Below are positions 42,390 to 53,918 of a DNA stretch of 64,000 bases, piece after piece. The position numbers and the translations under genes are program-made. Position 1 is the stretch's first letter, and every line of letters starts with the position of its first letter. Source of the DNA: Paraburkholderia sp. UYCP14C (GTDB taxonomy: Bacteria; Pseudomonadota; Gammaproteobacteria; Burkholderiales; Burkholderiaceae). Below the pieces are notes generated by a model that was not told the origin of the DNA, made no database searches, and saw only the letters and a list, made by a program, of their open reading frames with translations. The stretch spans positions 1-64,000 of the forward strand of contig NZ_SELS01000050.1 in the NCBI RefSeq assembly GCF_004197395.1. The letters are read 5' to 3'.

Positions 42390-43541
42390 ATGAATCCAGC
42401 CACTTCCGTCACCGCGGCGGCCTTTGCGAAGCCGCCTGAAAAGACCCATCTGCGACTCGGCTTCGTCGCGTTGTCCGATGCGGCACCGCTGATCGCCGCG
42501 AAGCTGCTCGAGTTCGGCCACGCGCACGGACTCACGCTCGAACTGTGCCGCCAGCCGTCGTGGGCCGCCGTGCGCGACAAGCTGCTAACGGGCGACCTCG
42601 ACGCCGCCCACGCGCTTTACGGTCTCGTCTATGGCGTGCAGCTCGGCCTCGGCAGCCCGCGCACCGACATGGCCGTGCTGATGGTGCTGAACCGCAACGG
42701 CCAGGCGATCACGCTGTCGAATCGGCTCGCCGATGCGCTGGCGAAGCACGGCACGTTGCGTGACGCGCTCGCGACGCTAGGCCGCAAGCCGGTGTTCGCC
42801 CATACCTTCCCGACCGGCACGCACGCGATGTGGCTGTACTACTGGCTCGCGGCGCAAGGCGTCGATCCGTTGCGCGACATCGACAGTGTCGCGATTCCGC
42901 CGCCACAGATGGTCGCCGCGCTCGCCGAGGACCGGCTCGACGGCCTGTGCGTCGGCGAGCCCTGGAACGCGATGGCCGAGGCGCACGGCGTCGGCAGAAC
43001 GATCGCTTATACGAGCGAGGTGTGGCCCGAGCATCCCGAGAAAGTGCTCGCCTGCCGACGCGATTTCGTCGACGCGCATCCGCGCACGACGCGCGCGCTC
43101 GTGCAAACCGTGCTCGAAGCATGCCGCTGGCTCGATGGCGCCGGGCATCGCGACGAGATCGCGCGCTGGCTCGCGCAGCCCGACTACATCGGTATCGACG
43201 AAACGCTGATCGCGGCACGGCTCGGCGACCAGCTTGACACGACGAACCCGCGCCGCCTGCCGATGCGCTTCTTCGACGACGGCGCGGTCAACTATCCGCA
43301 TCCGTTCGAAGGCGCGTGGTTCCTGACGCAGTTCGAGCGCTGGGGGATCATCGATGCGCGCAGCGATTACGACGCGATTGCCGCGCGCATCAACCAGACG
43401 CAGCTGTATCGCGAGGCCGCCGCGCGCGTGAACGTGGCGGTGCCCGGCGAGGAGGTGACACGGGAATTGATGGATGGGGAGGTGTGGGGAAGCGGTTCAA
43501 CGTCTGGCGCGTATGCGCGGCGTTTTGCGATCCGCCGCTGA
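42390..43541 (+). CDS. nasS: Nitrate sensor NasS (NrtA-like)
   Basis: A 383-residue protein like the periplasmic nitrate/bicarbonate-binding NrtA/CmpA family (LRLGFVALSDAAPLIAAKLL, GDLDAAHALYGLVYGVQLGL), but without a signal peptide, as expected for the cytosolic sensor NasS. It binds NasT and releases it when nitrate or nitrite is bound. The nitrate reductase and transport genes it normally serves are not in the window; the next genes are an unrelated mazEF pair. Confidence 0.9.
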   Translation: MNPATSVTAAAFAKPPEKTHLRLGFVALSDAAPLIAAKLLEFGHAHGLTLELCRQPSWAAVRDKLLTGDLDAAHALYGLVYGVQLGLGSPRTDMAVLMVLNRNGQAITLSNRLADALAKHGTLRDALATLGRKPVFAHTFPTGTHAMWLYYWLAAQGVDPLRDIDSVAIPPPQMVAALAEDRLDGLCVGEPWNAMAEAHGVGRTIAYTSEVWPEHPEKVLACRRDFVDAHPRTTRALVQTVLEACRWLDGAGHRDEIARWLAQPDYIGIDETLIAARLGDQLDTTNPRRLPMRFFDDGAVNYPHPFEGAWFLTQFERWGIIDARSDYDAIAARINQTQLYREAAARVNVAVPGEEVTRELMDGEVWGSGSTSGAYARRFAIRR

Positions 43542-43642
43542 GAAACGGCTTCAAATTCAGCCGCCTTCCTCTGACGTTTTGCAGGAACCCTGACAAACGA
43601 GATTTCATCGCTCGTTGGCGACATGTCGCGGTTTCCCGTTCG

Positions 43643-43963
43643 CTATTCCGCAAAGACTTCCTGCAAGGTTCGCAGAGAGTCCGACAGCGTTTTATCGGCC
43701 ACCGAGCCTTCTTTCTTGACCAGCCGCACCTTGTCTACCGCGCGGATCTGATCGAGAAGGATCAAGCCCTGCTTTCGCTTGAATGTCACCGGAATCCGAA
43801 AGGGAACCGGGCGGCCTTTTGAAGTCATCGGAGCAATGAGGACTGTCCGCAGATGATCATGCATTTCAGGAGGCGAAATCACGACACAGGGACGCGTCTT
43901 TTGAATCTCACTACCGAGCGTCGGATCGAGCGCGACTAACCAGACTTCCCCGCGCACTACCAT
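43643..43963 (-). CDS. mazF: MazF/PemK-type toxin
   Basis: A 106-residue endoribonuclease toxin. Family features: VVRGEVWLVALDPTLGSEIQ at the N-terminus, KTRPCVVISPPEMHD with the basic/active Arg and the conserved Thr in RTVLIAPMTS. Such toxins cut mRNA at short motifs and stop growth when the antitoxin is lost. It overlaps the mazE stop by 7 bases. Confidence 0.95.
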   Translation of the reverse strand: MVVRGEVWLVALDPTLGSEIQKTRPCVVISPPEMHDHLRTVLIAPMTSKGRPVPFRIPVTFKRKQGLILLDQIRAVDKVRLVKKEGSVADKTLSDSLRTLQEVFAE

Positions 43964-44205
43964 TTAAGCTCCGCGTCGTCGGCGTTGACGAATTCACCCA
44001 TTACCAGCGCATCATCGCCGCTGTCCGCGATAGCCTTGCTCGCCTCCGCCCAACCTTCACGGGCCGTATGCCGAGGCCGTCGTATCACAAGCGTGTCGTT
44101 TTCGACTTCCATTTCCACTTCGTTCTCCAATCCCAATTGGGCGAGGACAGGCTTCGGGATCAGCACGCCCTGAGAATTTCCCATTCTGCGAATCGTCGTT
44201 TTCAT
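43957..44205 (-). CDS. mazE: MazE-type antitoxin, AbrB fold
   Basis: An 82-residue antitoxin: an N-terminal swapped-hairpin DNA-binding domain (MKTTIRRMGNSQGVLIPKPV, VENDTLVIRRP) and an acidic C-terminal tail that wraps MazF (ADSGDDALVMGEF). It is first in the operon and probably represses its own promoter, which has two ACAATGTTAT repeats. Confidence 0.93.
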   Translation of the reverse strand: MKTTIRRMGNSQGVLIPKPVLAQLGLENEVEMEVENDTLVIRRPRHTAREGWAEASKAIADSGDDALVMGEFVNADDAELKW

Positions 44206-44619
44206 AGCTCACCGTAAGCACAATGTTATACCGTCGAGCGCGACACGTAAAGACAATGTTATTACATGAGCCGCTGCGTGTCACGACCTGCCGAAGGCTA
44301 CCGTGGCTCGAGACTTCGGGATCCAGGGTTGTCGCCTGGTCGAGGTGCGAGTGACCGAGCAGCAACGGACAGTGTCGACAGAGTAGCCGCGTGCTACCGG
44401 ACGGAATCGGCTTGTTGACTTCGTAACGCGAAGCAGAGGGAGAAATCTGGCACAGGTCAGGACCCTGCGCGATTGGGTTCCAGTTTCCTGTCAGGGAATG
44501 CGCTTGAAAATCGCATCTGTAGCGGACCACACCCGAACGGGCATGACAATCCGCTGACTGCGCACGAACCGCCGACGGCGGTCATGCGAACAGTCAGCCT
44601 TCTCGACGCTCAAATCAGC
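44206..44619. promoter_or_regulatory. mazEF promoter with 10-bp direct repeats; rest empty
   Basis: ACAATGTTAT occurs at 44220-44229 and 44253-44262, 33 bp apart, about three helical turns. On the minus strand the first overlaps a TATAAC -10 element (44230-44225), so MazE or MazEF binding there would block transcription. From about 44270 to 44619 no gene, repeat or motif is recognised. Confidence 0.55.
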
Positions 44620-45630
44620 TTAGAAGTTGTACTTGTCGATATTGCTCGCATCGAACGTGGTCGGCGGTCCGAGAATGATTTCGCCTTGCGCGCCGATCGT
44701 GCGCTTGCCGAGCTTGCCGGCGTCGAACGTCTCGCCCTCCTTACCCGAGATCTTGCCCGACGCGAGCGACGCCGCCGCGTACGCGGCCAGATAACCGAGC
44801 TCGCTCGGATCCCACAACTGGAACGCAGTCACGGTGCCGTTCTTCACGAACGCGCGCATCTGGTTCGGCGTGCCGAGGCCCGTCACCGCCACCTTGCCCT
44901 TGCTCGACGACGACGAGATATAGCGCGCCGCCGCCGCGATGCCGACCGTCGTCGGCGCGACGATCGCCTTCAGGTTCGGATACGCCTGCAGCAGACCCTG
45001 GGTTTCGACGAAGGACTTCTGATCGTCGTCGTTGCCGTACGCGATCTTGACGAGCTTGATCTTCGAGTACTCCGGTTTCTTCAGTTCCTCCTGCATGTAC
45101 TTGATCCACGTGTTCTGGTTCGTCGCGTTCGGCGTCGCCGACAGGATCGCGAACTCGCCCTCGCCGCCCATCAGCTTCGCCACCAGTTGTACCTGGCCAC
45201 GGCCGATGCCCTCCGCGTTCGCCTGATTGACGAACAGCTGCCGGCCTTCGGGCGCGGTATCGGAGTCGAACGTGACGACCTTGATGCCCTGGCCCATCGC
45301 TTTCTTCAGATACGGCACGACCGCGTTCGCATCGTTCGCGGCGATCACGATCGCGTCCTGATGCTGCGTGATCAGCGTGTTGATATACGACACCTGCGAC
45401 GACGCGCCCGCATCCGACGGCCCCACCGCCTTGCCCATGCCGCCGAACTCCTTGATCGCCGAGAGTCCACCGTCGTCGGCGATCACTTCGTACGGGTTGT
45501 TGATCTGCTTCGGCACGAATGCGATCTTCAGCCCGCTTTTCAGGTCCGCGGCGAACGCGCCGCTGCAGCTGATCGCGAGCAACGCGGCGCATAGCGCGGC
45601 CGTGCCGGTGTGACGTAGAGGCTTGAACAT
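44620..45630 (-). CDS. rhaS: Rhamnose ABC transporter, substrate-binding protein
   Basis: A 336-residue periplasmic sugar-binding protein. The signal peptide ends in SGAFAADLK. The mature chain has the pentose/hexose type-1 fold (LKIAFVPKQINNPYEVIADD, DAIVIAANDANAVVPYLKKA, KVVTFDSDTAPEGRQLFVNQ). Placement after RhaP and RhaQ and with the mutarotase supports L-rhamnose as ligand. It is the last gene of the operon, 80 bases after rhaQ. Confidence 0.9.
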   Translation of the reverse strand: MFKPLRHTGTAALCAALLAISCSGAFAADLKSGLKIAFVPKQINNPYEVIADDGGLSAIKEFGGMGKAVGPSDAGASSQVSYINTLITQHQDAIVIAANDANAVVPYLKKAMGQGIKVVTFDSDTAPEGRQLFVNQANAEGIGRGQVQLVAKLMGGEGEFAILSATPNATNQNTWIKYMQEELKKPEYSKIKLVKIAYGNDDDQKSFVETQGLLQAYPNLKAIVAPTTVGIAAAARYISSSSSKGKVAVTGLGTPNQMRAFVKNGTVTAFQLWDPSELGYLAAYAAASLASGKISGKEGETFDAGKLGKRTIGAQGEIILGPPTTFDASNIDKYNF

Positions 45631-45709
45631 GAAGTGTCTCCTGCGTTGTTGTTGGAAAGAAAAGGGTCCGGGTTATCGGTCCTTGGGTGCTTCGGACAAA
45701 CGGTGACGA

Positions 45710-46738
45710 CTAGGTTGCGGATGAAGACGCGGCGGCGGACTTCGCGATGAAACGCCGGTCGCGCGCCGCCCGCCAGCGCGCGACGAGGTTCGGAATCAGC
45801 ACCGACGCGAGCAGCAGCACGCCGGTCACGATGGTCAGCGTTTCGCTCGATACGTCGTCGAGCGTCAACGCGTTCTTCAGCACGCCAATGATCAGCAGCG
45901 ACAGCAGCACGCCGACCATCGAGCCGCGTCCACCGAAAATGCTGACGCCGCCGAACAGCACCGCCGCGATCACCGACAGCTCGAAGCCCTCGCCGTTGTC
46001 ACCGCGCGCACTCGTGAAGCGCAGCGTATAGACGATGCCGGCGAGCGCGCTGACGAGACCCGACATCACGAACAGGCGCAAACGGATCTTCGCGACCTCG
46101 ATGCCGGAGAACGCGGCGGCGGTCGGATTCGCGCCGATCGCATAGAGACTTCGGCCGAACGCGGTGGCTTGCAGCAGCACGGTGAACAGCACCGCCGCGA
46201 CGATCACGATCACGAACGGAAGCGGTATAAACGTGGCCCCAAGCGTGTCCATGCCGAGCGCCGTGTATGCGGCCGGAAAATCCGCGACCGCCTGATCGCC
46301 GAGCAGCACATACGCGAGACCGCGAAACAGTGCGAGCGTACCGATCGTGACCGCGAGCGACGGCAGGTTCAGCTTGACGATCACGAGGCCGTTCAGCAGG
46401 CCCGCCAGCGCGCCCGCGATCAGCACCAGAACGATCACGACCGGCATCGGCAGGCCCATGTGCCACAGCACGCCCATCAACGCGCTCGATGCGCCCAGCA
46501 TCGACGCGACCGACAGATCGATTTCGGCGGCGACGATGATCAGCGTCATCGGCAACGCCATCAGCGCGATCTCGGTCAGATCGGCGAATACGTTGCTCAG
46601 GTTCGCGCCGGTCAGAAACACCGGCGACAGCCAGCGTCCCAACCCCAGCGACACGATCAGCACGACCACCAGCAACACTTCCCATTGCAGCGGCGTTTCG
46701 CGTTTGCGCGTCAGCAGCGCGGAATCGGGTTTAGCCAT
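45710..46738 (-). CDS. rhaQ: Rhamnose ABC transporter permease RhaQ
   Basis: A 342-residue inner-membrane permease with about nine hydrophobic segments of the RbsC family. The family motif with the EAA-like loop is YAIGANPTAAAFSGIEVAKI. The start at 46738 overlaps the upstream permease stop by 8 bases. Together with RhaP it forms the heterodimeric membrane channel of the importer. Confidence 0.88.
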   Translation of the reverse strand: MAKPDSALLTRKRETPLQWEVLLVVVLIVSLGLGRWLSPVFLTGANLSNVFADLTEIALMALPMTLIIVAAEIDLSVASMLGASSALMGVLWHMGLPMPVVIVLVLIAGALAGLLNGLVIVKLNLPSLAVTIGTLALFRGLAYVLLGDQAVADFPAAYTALGMDTLGATFIPLPFVIVIVAAVLFTVLLQATAFGRSLYAIGANPTAAAFSGIEVAKIRLRLFVMSGLVSALAGIVYTLRFTSARGDNGEGFELSVIAAVLFGGVSIFGGRGSMVGVLLSLLIIGVLKNALTLDDVSSETLTIVTGVLLLASVLIPNLVARWRAARDRRFIAKSAAASSSAT

Positions 46739-47782
46739 GATCGCGTTTCCTCATCATGCGTTTGGCGACGGAGCGGGCCAGCAGCGTATCGGCGGCGATC
46801 GCGGCGACGATCAGCGCGCCCTGGATCGCCTGCTCCCAGAACGGCGACACGTGCAGCACGACGAGCGCGATGCTGATCACGCCGAGCACCAGCGCACCGA
46901 GCGTCGCGCCGAGGATCGTGCCGACGCCGCCCGTAATCGCGACGCTGCCGACCACCGCGGCCGCGACGACCTGCAATTCGATGCCCTTCGCGGTGCTCGC
47001 ATCGACGGTGCCGAAGCGCGCGAGCCACAACGCGCCCGCAAAGCCCGCAATCGCGCCGGACAACAGGAAGCCCGACATCACGCGCCGCTCGACGTTGACG
47101 CCCGCGAGCCGCGCGGCTTCCGGATTCGAGCCGATCGCGTAGTGCTCGCGACCGCCGCGAAACTGCTTCAGATACACCGACAGCCCCACAAGCACGACGA
47201 TCGCGATCAGCGCAAGCGTCGGGATACCGAGCAGCGTGCCGGTCGCGAGCCGGGAGTACGCGTCGGGCAGACTCGTCGCGTTGATCTGGCCGCCGTGCAC
47301 CCATGCGTAATCGGCGCCGCGAAAGATGTAAAGCGTCGACAAAGTCGCCACGAGCGAAGGCACGCGCCCCACCGCGACGAGGAGCGCATTAACGCCGCCC
47401 GCGACGAGCCCGATCGCGAGCCCTGCTCCCAATGCGACTAGCACCGGCATATGCGGGAACGCGACGTACAGGCTGCCCACCGCGTACGCGCTGATACCCA
47501 CCGTCGAGCCAACCGACAGATCGATATGCCGCATCAGGATCACCACGGTCATGCCGGCCGTCAGCAGACCGATGATCGACACGTTCAGCAGCACGTCGCG
47601 CAGATTCTGCATGTTCAGGAACTGCGGCTTCGCGAGCCCGGTCCCAGCGATCAGCAGGATCAGCACGACGAACAGCGTGGTTTCGCGGCTCTTCGCGATG
47701 CTGGCGACGAGACCGCCCGATGAAGCGGCGGACCGCTTCGGCAGCGACTGCCGCACAGGCGCGGGATGGGTCGAATGGCGCA

Positions 47783-47786
<4 letters not shown>
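46731..47786 (-). CDS. rhaP: Rhamnose ABC transporter permease RhaP
   Basis: A 351-residue RbsC-family permease. A short polar N-terminus precedes the first helix ([16 protein letters not shown]), and the coupling motif is [20 protein letters not shown]. The ATG at 47786 overlaps the ATPase stop by 4 bases (ATGA). The frame continues open far upstream, but that region is the ATPase gene read in another phase and is not part of RhaP. Confidence 0.9.
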
Positions 47787-49312
<1,526 letters not shown>

Positions 49313-49388
49313 TACGTGTCTCCTACTCTGGTCCCATGCAACTTCGTTGCGGTTTCTTTTGCGATTCGTTGTCCGTCTGCGCGCCGCG

Positions 49389-50282
49389 TCAAATCCGGTA
49401 ATACCGCTCCGCGTTACGCCTGAACAGCGCGTCTTTCTCAGCCTCGCTCGCATCCGCGACGATTGCCGCATATGCACGCCACAAATCCGTATATGAACCA
49501 AATAGCCGGTCGACCGGAAAGTTCGATGCGAACATCGCGCGTTCGACGCCGAACGTATCGATCGTTTCCAGCACGTAGGGCCGCAGGCTTTCGACGGTCC
49601 AGCGATGATCGAACATCGCGAGCCCGCTGATCTTCACCGCGATGTTCGGACACGCCGCGAGCAAGCGCATGCCATCGCGCCACGCGCGATAACCGGTCAC
49701 GCTATTGCGATCGACGAACATGCCCGCATGATTGACGATCAACAGCGTGTCCGCATGCGCACGCGCGAGCGCGGCCGCCTCTTCCATTTGCGACGGATAC
49801 AGTTGCAGATCGAACGACAGATCGTACCGGCGCAGCAACGCGAAATGCTCGCGCCACTGCGGCTCGCGCATGTAATGACGGCCGACGTAATCGAACAGCT
49901 TGTTGTCGTGCACGTTGAGAATCTGCCGGATGCCGCGCGCATTCGCGAACGACGCATGCGCTTCGAGCAACGCCGGTGCGTTCTGCGCGGACAGGTCCAC
50001 GGCCGCGACGATCGCGTTCGGCATGCCGCGCGACGCATCGCGATCCGCGATCGACTGCAGCCAGCGTGTTTCTTCGACCGGATCGGCCGGATCGTGATTC
50101 GCCTCGACGTGCACGAGCTTCACCACCTCGATGTCGCCCGCTTCGCCGAGCAGATCGTCGAGCAGATAGTCGTGCTTCAGATCGCGCGCATCGCCGACGA
50201 ACGACACGCCCGGGTTCTCCAGCCACGGGTAGCGATGCGTCTTCAGGTCCCACAGATGGATATGCGAATCGACAACCTGCAT
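49389..50282 (-). CDS. Amidohydrolase-family L-rhamnono-lactonase
   Basis: A 297-residue amidohydrolase-2 (COG3618) protein. Metal and catalytic motifs: [10 protein letters not shown] at the start (HxH), [20 protein letters not shown] and [10 protein letters not shown] (the Asp site appears as Asn in ASNFP, as in other lactonases of the family, where S/D varies). In this locus it most likely opens L-rhamnono-lactone to L-rhamnonate. It lies between the mutarotase and importer genes. Confidence 0.85.
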   Translation of the reverse strand: MQVVDSHIHLWDLKTHRYPWLENPGVSFVGDARDLKHDYLLDDLLGEAGDIEVVKLVHVEANHDPADPVEETRWLQSIADRDASRGMPNAIVAAVDLSAQNAPALLEAHASFANARGIRQILNVHDNKLFDYVGRHYMREPQWREHFALLRRYDLSFDLQLYPSQMEEAAALARAHADTLLIVNHAGMFVDRNSVTGYRAWRDGMRLLAACPNIAVKISGLAMFDHRWTVESLRPYVLETIDTFGVERAMFASNFPVDRLFGSYTDLWRAYAAIVADASEAEKDALFRRNAERYYRI

Positions 50283-50346
50283 GCGGCACCTTCGTTCGGT
50301 GAAAAGCGTTTCGAGGTTCGTGCGTCGTTGCGGGGTTCAGCTCTAC

Positions 50347-50664
50347 TCAATGACTGAGATGAAAGACCGGTTCGAGCGTTTGCGACAGCGGCGCATGATC
50401 GGGCGCGGTCTGCATGATGTCGGCCATGTATTCCCACCATTTGCGCATCACGTCGAGTTGCGGCAACTGGTCCATCGTGTGATCGCTGGTGCGCGAAAGC
50501 ACCGCGAACAGATGATGCGTGTCGGGGTCGAAGAAAATCCGGTAGTCGCGCACGCCGGCGTTGTGCAATGCGTCAACGAGCTCGGGCCAGATCTCCGTGT
50601 GGCGCCGTTCGTATTCTTCGCGCATGCCGGGGTTGAGCACCATCCGGAAAGCGATTGTCTCCAT
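50347..50664 (-). CDS. rhaM: L-rhamnose mutarotase
   Basis: A 105-residue RhaM/YiiL protein. It has [20 protein letters not shown], the catalytic His in [14 protein letters not shown], and WWEYMADIM. It interconverts alpha and beta L-rhamnose. It is first in the six-gene minus-strand operon (mutarotase, lactonase, RhaT, RhaP, RhaQ, RhaS) and divergent from a LysR gene. Confidence 0.95.
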   Translation of the reverse strand: METIAFRMVLNPGMREEYERRHTEIWPELVDALHNAGVRDYRIFFDPDTHHLFAVLSRTSDHTMDQLPQLDVMRKWWEYMADIMQTAPDHAPLSQTLEPVFHLSH

Positions 50665-50696
50665 TGCGGCCTGTCTCCTGTCGACCTCTTCGAACG

Positions 50697-50742
50697 ACTA
50701 TAATTCCGGCATCGATAGCCTCTCAATCCGTTGTTGGGATTG
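50697..50742 (-). promoter_or_regulatory. rhaM promoter with overlapping LysR-type inverted repeat
   Basis: On the minus strand TTGAGA (50726-50721) and TATAGT (50702-50697) are 18 bases apart. CAATCC-N7-GGATTG (50724-50742) overlaps the -35 box. It is within the interval between the rhamnose operon and the divergent LysR gene and is the best candidate LysR site. Confidence 0.6.
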
Positions 50743-50785
50743 GGCGATCCACAAACCGAATCGCACGGGCACCCTTACCGGCACC

Positions 50786-51781
50786 ATGAGCCAACATTCA
50801 GCCGCCGTCGCACTCGTCAACCGTCTCAAGTTCAAGCATCTCGCCCTGCTCGTCGCGCTCGACGACACCCGCAACCTGCATCAGGCCGCCGAGGCCGTCA
50901 ACGTCGCGCAACCGAGCGCGAGCCGCATGCTCGGCGACATCGAGGAAGCGTTCGGCTTCCTGCTGTTCGAGCGCAACGCCCGCGGCATGACGCCGACGCC
51001 GCTCGGCGTCGTCACGCTCGCTTACGCGCGCCGCGCCCTCGCCGAACTCACGCGCTTCGCCGAAGACCTCGACGTCAAACGCCGCGGCGGTCACGGACAG
51101 TTGACCGTCGGCGCGATCATGGGTGCCGCGCCCGATCTGCTGGCGATGTCGGTCGCCGCGCTGAAGACCGAAAGCCCGCTGCTCAACGTGCGCATCCTCG
51201 GTGAAACGAGCGACCAGGTCGTGCAATTGCTGCATCGCCGCGAGGTCGATCTCGCTCTGGGGCGCCTGACCAATCCTTTGCAGCACAATGACTTCAGCTT
51301 CGAGCCGCTCGCGCGCGAAACGCTGCTGCTGGTCGTGCGCGCCGTGCATCCGCTCGCGCGGCGCACGCGCATCACGTTGCGCGAACTGGTTGCGTGGCCG
51401 TGGGTCGCGCAGCCGGTCACCAGTCCGGCGCGCGTGCTGTTCGAAGAAGAACTCGCGCGTGCCGGGCTCGCCACGCCGGTCAATCTGACTGAGTGCGCGT
51501 CGATCTTCGCGACGCTGCAATTGCTCGAGAATTACGATGCGGTCGCGATGCTGCCGGAGTCGGTCGTGCGCGATCACGTGCGCGGCGGGTTGCTCGTTGC
51601 GCTGCCGCTCGAAATCGGCAAGAGCCTCGCGGGTTTCGGCATTCTGACGCGCAAGGAAGAACCGCTCGCCGAGCCGGCGCTGCGTTTCATCGAGCTGTTG
51701 CGCGGCTTCTCGCGCAACCTCGCGCGCGACAATCCGGCCGCCGCACCCGGCACTCTCAGTACGCCCGCCACGGTCAATTGA
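50786..51781 (+). CDS. LysR-family regulator of the rhamnose locus
   Basis: A 331-residue LysR-type protein. The winged helix (LVALDDTRNLHQAAEAVNVA, then QPSASRMLGDIEEAFGFLLF) is followed by an effector domain similar to the GbpR-like sugar sensors of this family. The ATG at 50786 gives the usual N-terminus, with a longer frame in the promoter. Its position between the two rhamnose operons makes it their probable regulator, unlike the AraC-type RhaR/RhaS of E. coli. Confidence 0.9.
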   Translation: MSQHSAAVALVNRLKFKHLALLVALDDTRNLHQAAEAVNVAQPSASRMLGDIEEAFGFLLFERNARGMTPTPLGVVTLAYARRALAELTRFAEDLDVKRRGGHGQLTVGAIMGAAPDLLAMSVAALKTESPLLNVRILGETSDQVVQLLHRREVDLALGRLTNPLQHNDFSFEPLARETLLLVVRAVHPLARRTRITLRELVAWPWVAQPVTSPARVLFEEELARAGLATPVNLTECASIFATLQLLENYDAVAMLPESVVRDHVRGGLLVALPLEIGKSLAGFGILTRKEEPLAEPALRFIELLRGFSRNLARDNPAAAPGTLSTPATVN

Positions 51782-51800
51782 CGCCCGCATCGCGCGTCGC

Positions 51801-52583
51801 TTATTGCAGGTTCACGAACAGGCCGCCGTCGACGAGCAGCGCGGCGCCCGTCACATAGCGCGCACGGTCCGACGCGAGAAACACGACGCAATCGGCGACG
51901 TCGTCCGGATGCCCGAGGCGGCCGAGCGGAATGCGCTTCTCGAAGTAGGCCTTCTTCGCTTCGTCGGCGAGATCTTCGGCGTTCAGATCGGTCGCGATCG
52001 TGCCCGGCATCACCGAGTTGCAGCGGATACCGAACGGCCCCAACGCGATCGCGCACGACTGCATTAGCGAATGCACGCCGGCCTTGGTCGGCGTGTAATG
52101 CGTCTGCATGCCGCCGCCCACCAGCGCGCTGATCGAACTCGTCGCGACGATCGCGCCGCCGGTGCCCTGCTTTTTCATCTGCTGCGCGGCGGCCTGCGTG
52201 ACGAAGAACGCGCCGTTCAGATTGATCGCGACCGTCGATTCGAGCACCTCCGCCGGCATGTCGAGAAACGCGTGGAACGGGCAGATGCCGGCATTGCTCG
52301 CGAGCACGTCGACCTTGCCGAACGCGTCGACCGTACGGCGCACCAGTTCCTGACCCGTCTCGTGCGCCGCGACGTTGCCTTCCACCGCGATCACGCGCCG
52401 CCCCAACGCCTCGATTTCGCCGACCACTTCCGCGACCGCCGAGCGGCGCCCATACGATGCGTCGTTGTCACCCCAGTAGTTGATCGCCACGTCCGCGCCT
52501 TCGCGGGCGCAGGCCACCGCGATCGCGCGTCCGATACCGCGCGATCCGCCGGTGACGATCACGACCTTGTCCTTGAGCAGCAC
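51801..52583 (-). CDS. L-rhamnose 1-dehydrogenase (SDR family)
   Basis: A 260-residue short-chain dehydrogenase. NAD(P)-binding TGGSRGIGRAIA is at 11-22; the catalytic Ser is in VATSSISALVGGG and the Tyr-Lys pair in HYTPTKAGVHSL. The length and the NYWGDNDASYGRR insert match L-rhamnose/L-fucose 1-dehydrogenases. It oxidises L-rhamnose to rhamnono-lactone. It is the last of a three-gene run on the minus strand. Confidence 0.88.
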   Translation of the reverse strand: MLLKDKVVIVTGGSRGIGRAIAVACAREGADVAINYWGDNDASYGRRSAVAEVVGEIEALGRRVIAVEGNVAAHETGQELVRRTVDAFGKVDVLASNAGICPFHAFLDMPAEVLESTVAINLNGAFFVTQAAAQQMKKQGTGGAIVATSSISALVGGGMQTHYTPTKAGVHSLMQSCAIALGPFGIRCNSVMPGTIATDLNAEDLADEAKKAYFEKRIPLGRLGHPDDVADCVVFLASDRARYVTGAALLVDGGLFVNLQ

Positions 52584-52640
52584 CTTAGTCTCCTTTGCCG
52601 GGGTTCGCCGTTCGGTACACGTTCAAAACGATCAAATCGT

Positions 52641-53819
52641 TCAATGCTGATAAGGCCGCACCAGCGCGCATTCCGGATTGAGCCGCACGCCGAAGCCCGG
52701 CGTGTCCGGTACCTTCATGCGCCCGTTCACCGGCACCGGTTCGTCGAGCAGCAGCGGGTTGAACATCGGCACGACCTGGTCGGCTTTCGGCGCCATCATC
52801 AGAAACTCGGAGAACGGCGAGTTATGGCGCGTGACGACGAAGTGATAGCTGTACACCGACGACCCGTGCGGCACCACCATCACGTTGTGCGCATCGGCGA
52901 GCGCGGAAATCTTGATCAGCTCGGTGATGCCGCCGCACCAGCCGACGTCCGGCTGGATCAGATCGCAGCACTCCATTTCAAGCAGCATCCGGAAGCCCCA
53001 GCGCGTCGCCTCGTGTTCGCCGGTCGACACCATCATGCCGCGCGGCACGTTGCGGCGCAGTTCGGCGTAACCCCAGTAATCGTCAGGCGGAAGACATTCT
53101 TCGAGCCATTTGAGGCCGTATTCGTGCGCGCCTTGCGCGAGCCGCGTCGCGTAGCGCACGTCGAGACTCATCCAGCAGTCGTACATCAGCCAGAAGTCGT
53201 CGCCGACGCGCGAACGCATGTCGGCGAGCTTCTCGAGGTTTTGCCTGAGGCCGTCCTCGCCTTCCGCGGGACCATGCTGCAATGGCAGCTTGCCGCCGAT
53301 GAAGCCCATCTCCTTGGCGAGATCGGGCCGCGCGCCGGTCGCGTAGAACACCAGTTCGTCGCGCACCGGGCCGCCCAATAGTTGATACACGGGCTCCTTG
53401 CGAACCTTCGCGAGCAGATCCCACAGCGCGAGATCGACCCCGGAAATCGTGTTGAGCACGACGCCCTTGCGCCCGTAGTACAGCGTCGCGAAGTACATCT
53501 GATCCCACATCTTCTCGATGTCGGTCACGAGTTGCCCTTCGAGAAAACGCGCGAGATGCTTCTCGACGATGAACGCGCCGATCTCGCCGCCGGTCGTCAC
53601 CGCGAAGCCCACGGTGCCGTCGCTCGCCTCGATCTCGACGACCAGCGTGCCGAGCACGTTGATGCCGAACGACTGGCGGCTCTGGCGGTACTCGGGATAA
53701 CGCGCCATCGGCGTCGCGATGTGATCGTCGATCCAGTGTCCGCCGGCCTGGTCGTGATAGTCCGCGCCGCCGCCGCGAACGATGAAGGCACGCACGTGCC
53801 GGATGGTAGGCATGGCCAT
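52641..53819 (-). CDS. rhmD: L-rhamnonate dehydratase
   Basis: A 392-residue enolase-superfamily enzyme. Metal-binding acids are in [24 protein letters not shown] and [12 protein letters not shown]; the catalytic His is in [11 protein letters not shown] and the first-shell His in [17 protein letters not shown]. These agree with RhmD. It removes water from L-rhamnonate to give 2-keto-3-deoxy-L-rhamnonate. It follows the SDR gene at 53919 with 100 bases between. Confidence 0.95.
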   Translation of the reverse strand: MAMPTIRHVRAFIVRGGGADYHDQAGGHWIDDHIATPMARYPEYRQSRQSFGINVLGTLVVEIEASDGTVGFAVTTGGEIGAFIVEKHLARFLEGQLVTDIEKMWDQMYFATLYYGRKGVVLNTISGVDLALWDLLAKVRKEPVYQLLGGPVRDELVFYATGARPDLAKEMGFIGGKLPLQHGPAEGEDGLRQNLEKLADMRSRVGDDFWLMYDCWMSLDVRYATRLAQGAHEYGLKWLEECLPPDDYWGYAELRRNVPRGMMVSTGEHEATRWGFRMLLEMECCDLIQPDVGWCGGITELIKISALADAHNVMVVPHGSSVYSYHFVVTRHNSPFSEFLMMAPKADQVVPMFNPLLLDEPVPVNGRMKVPDTPGFGVRLNPECALVRPYQH

Positions 53820-53918
53820 GAAAGGGCTCCGTGAGAGAGGCGTCGAAGCGGCTCGACAACGCGCGTTCGACGCGTGTGCAATGCGCCGCGGTACGTGAAC
53901 AATGCGCGAGCAGCGCGC

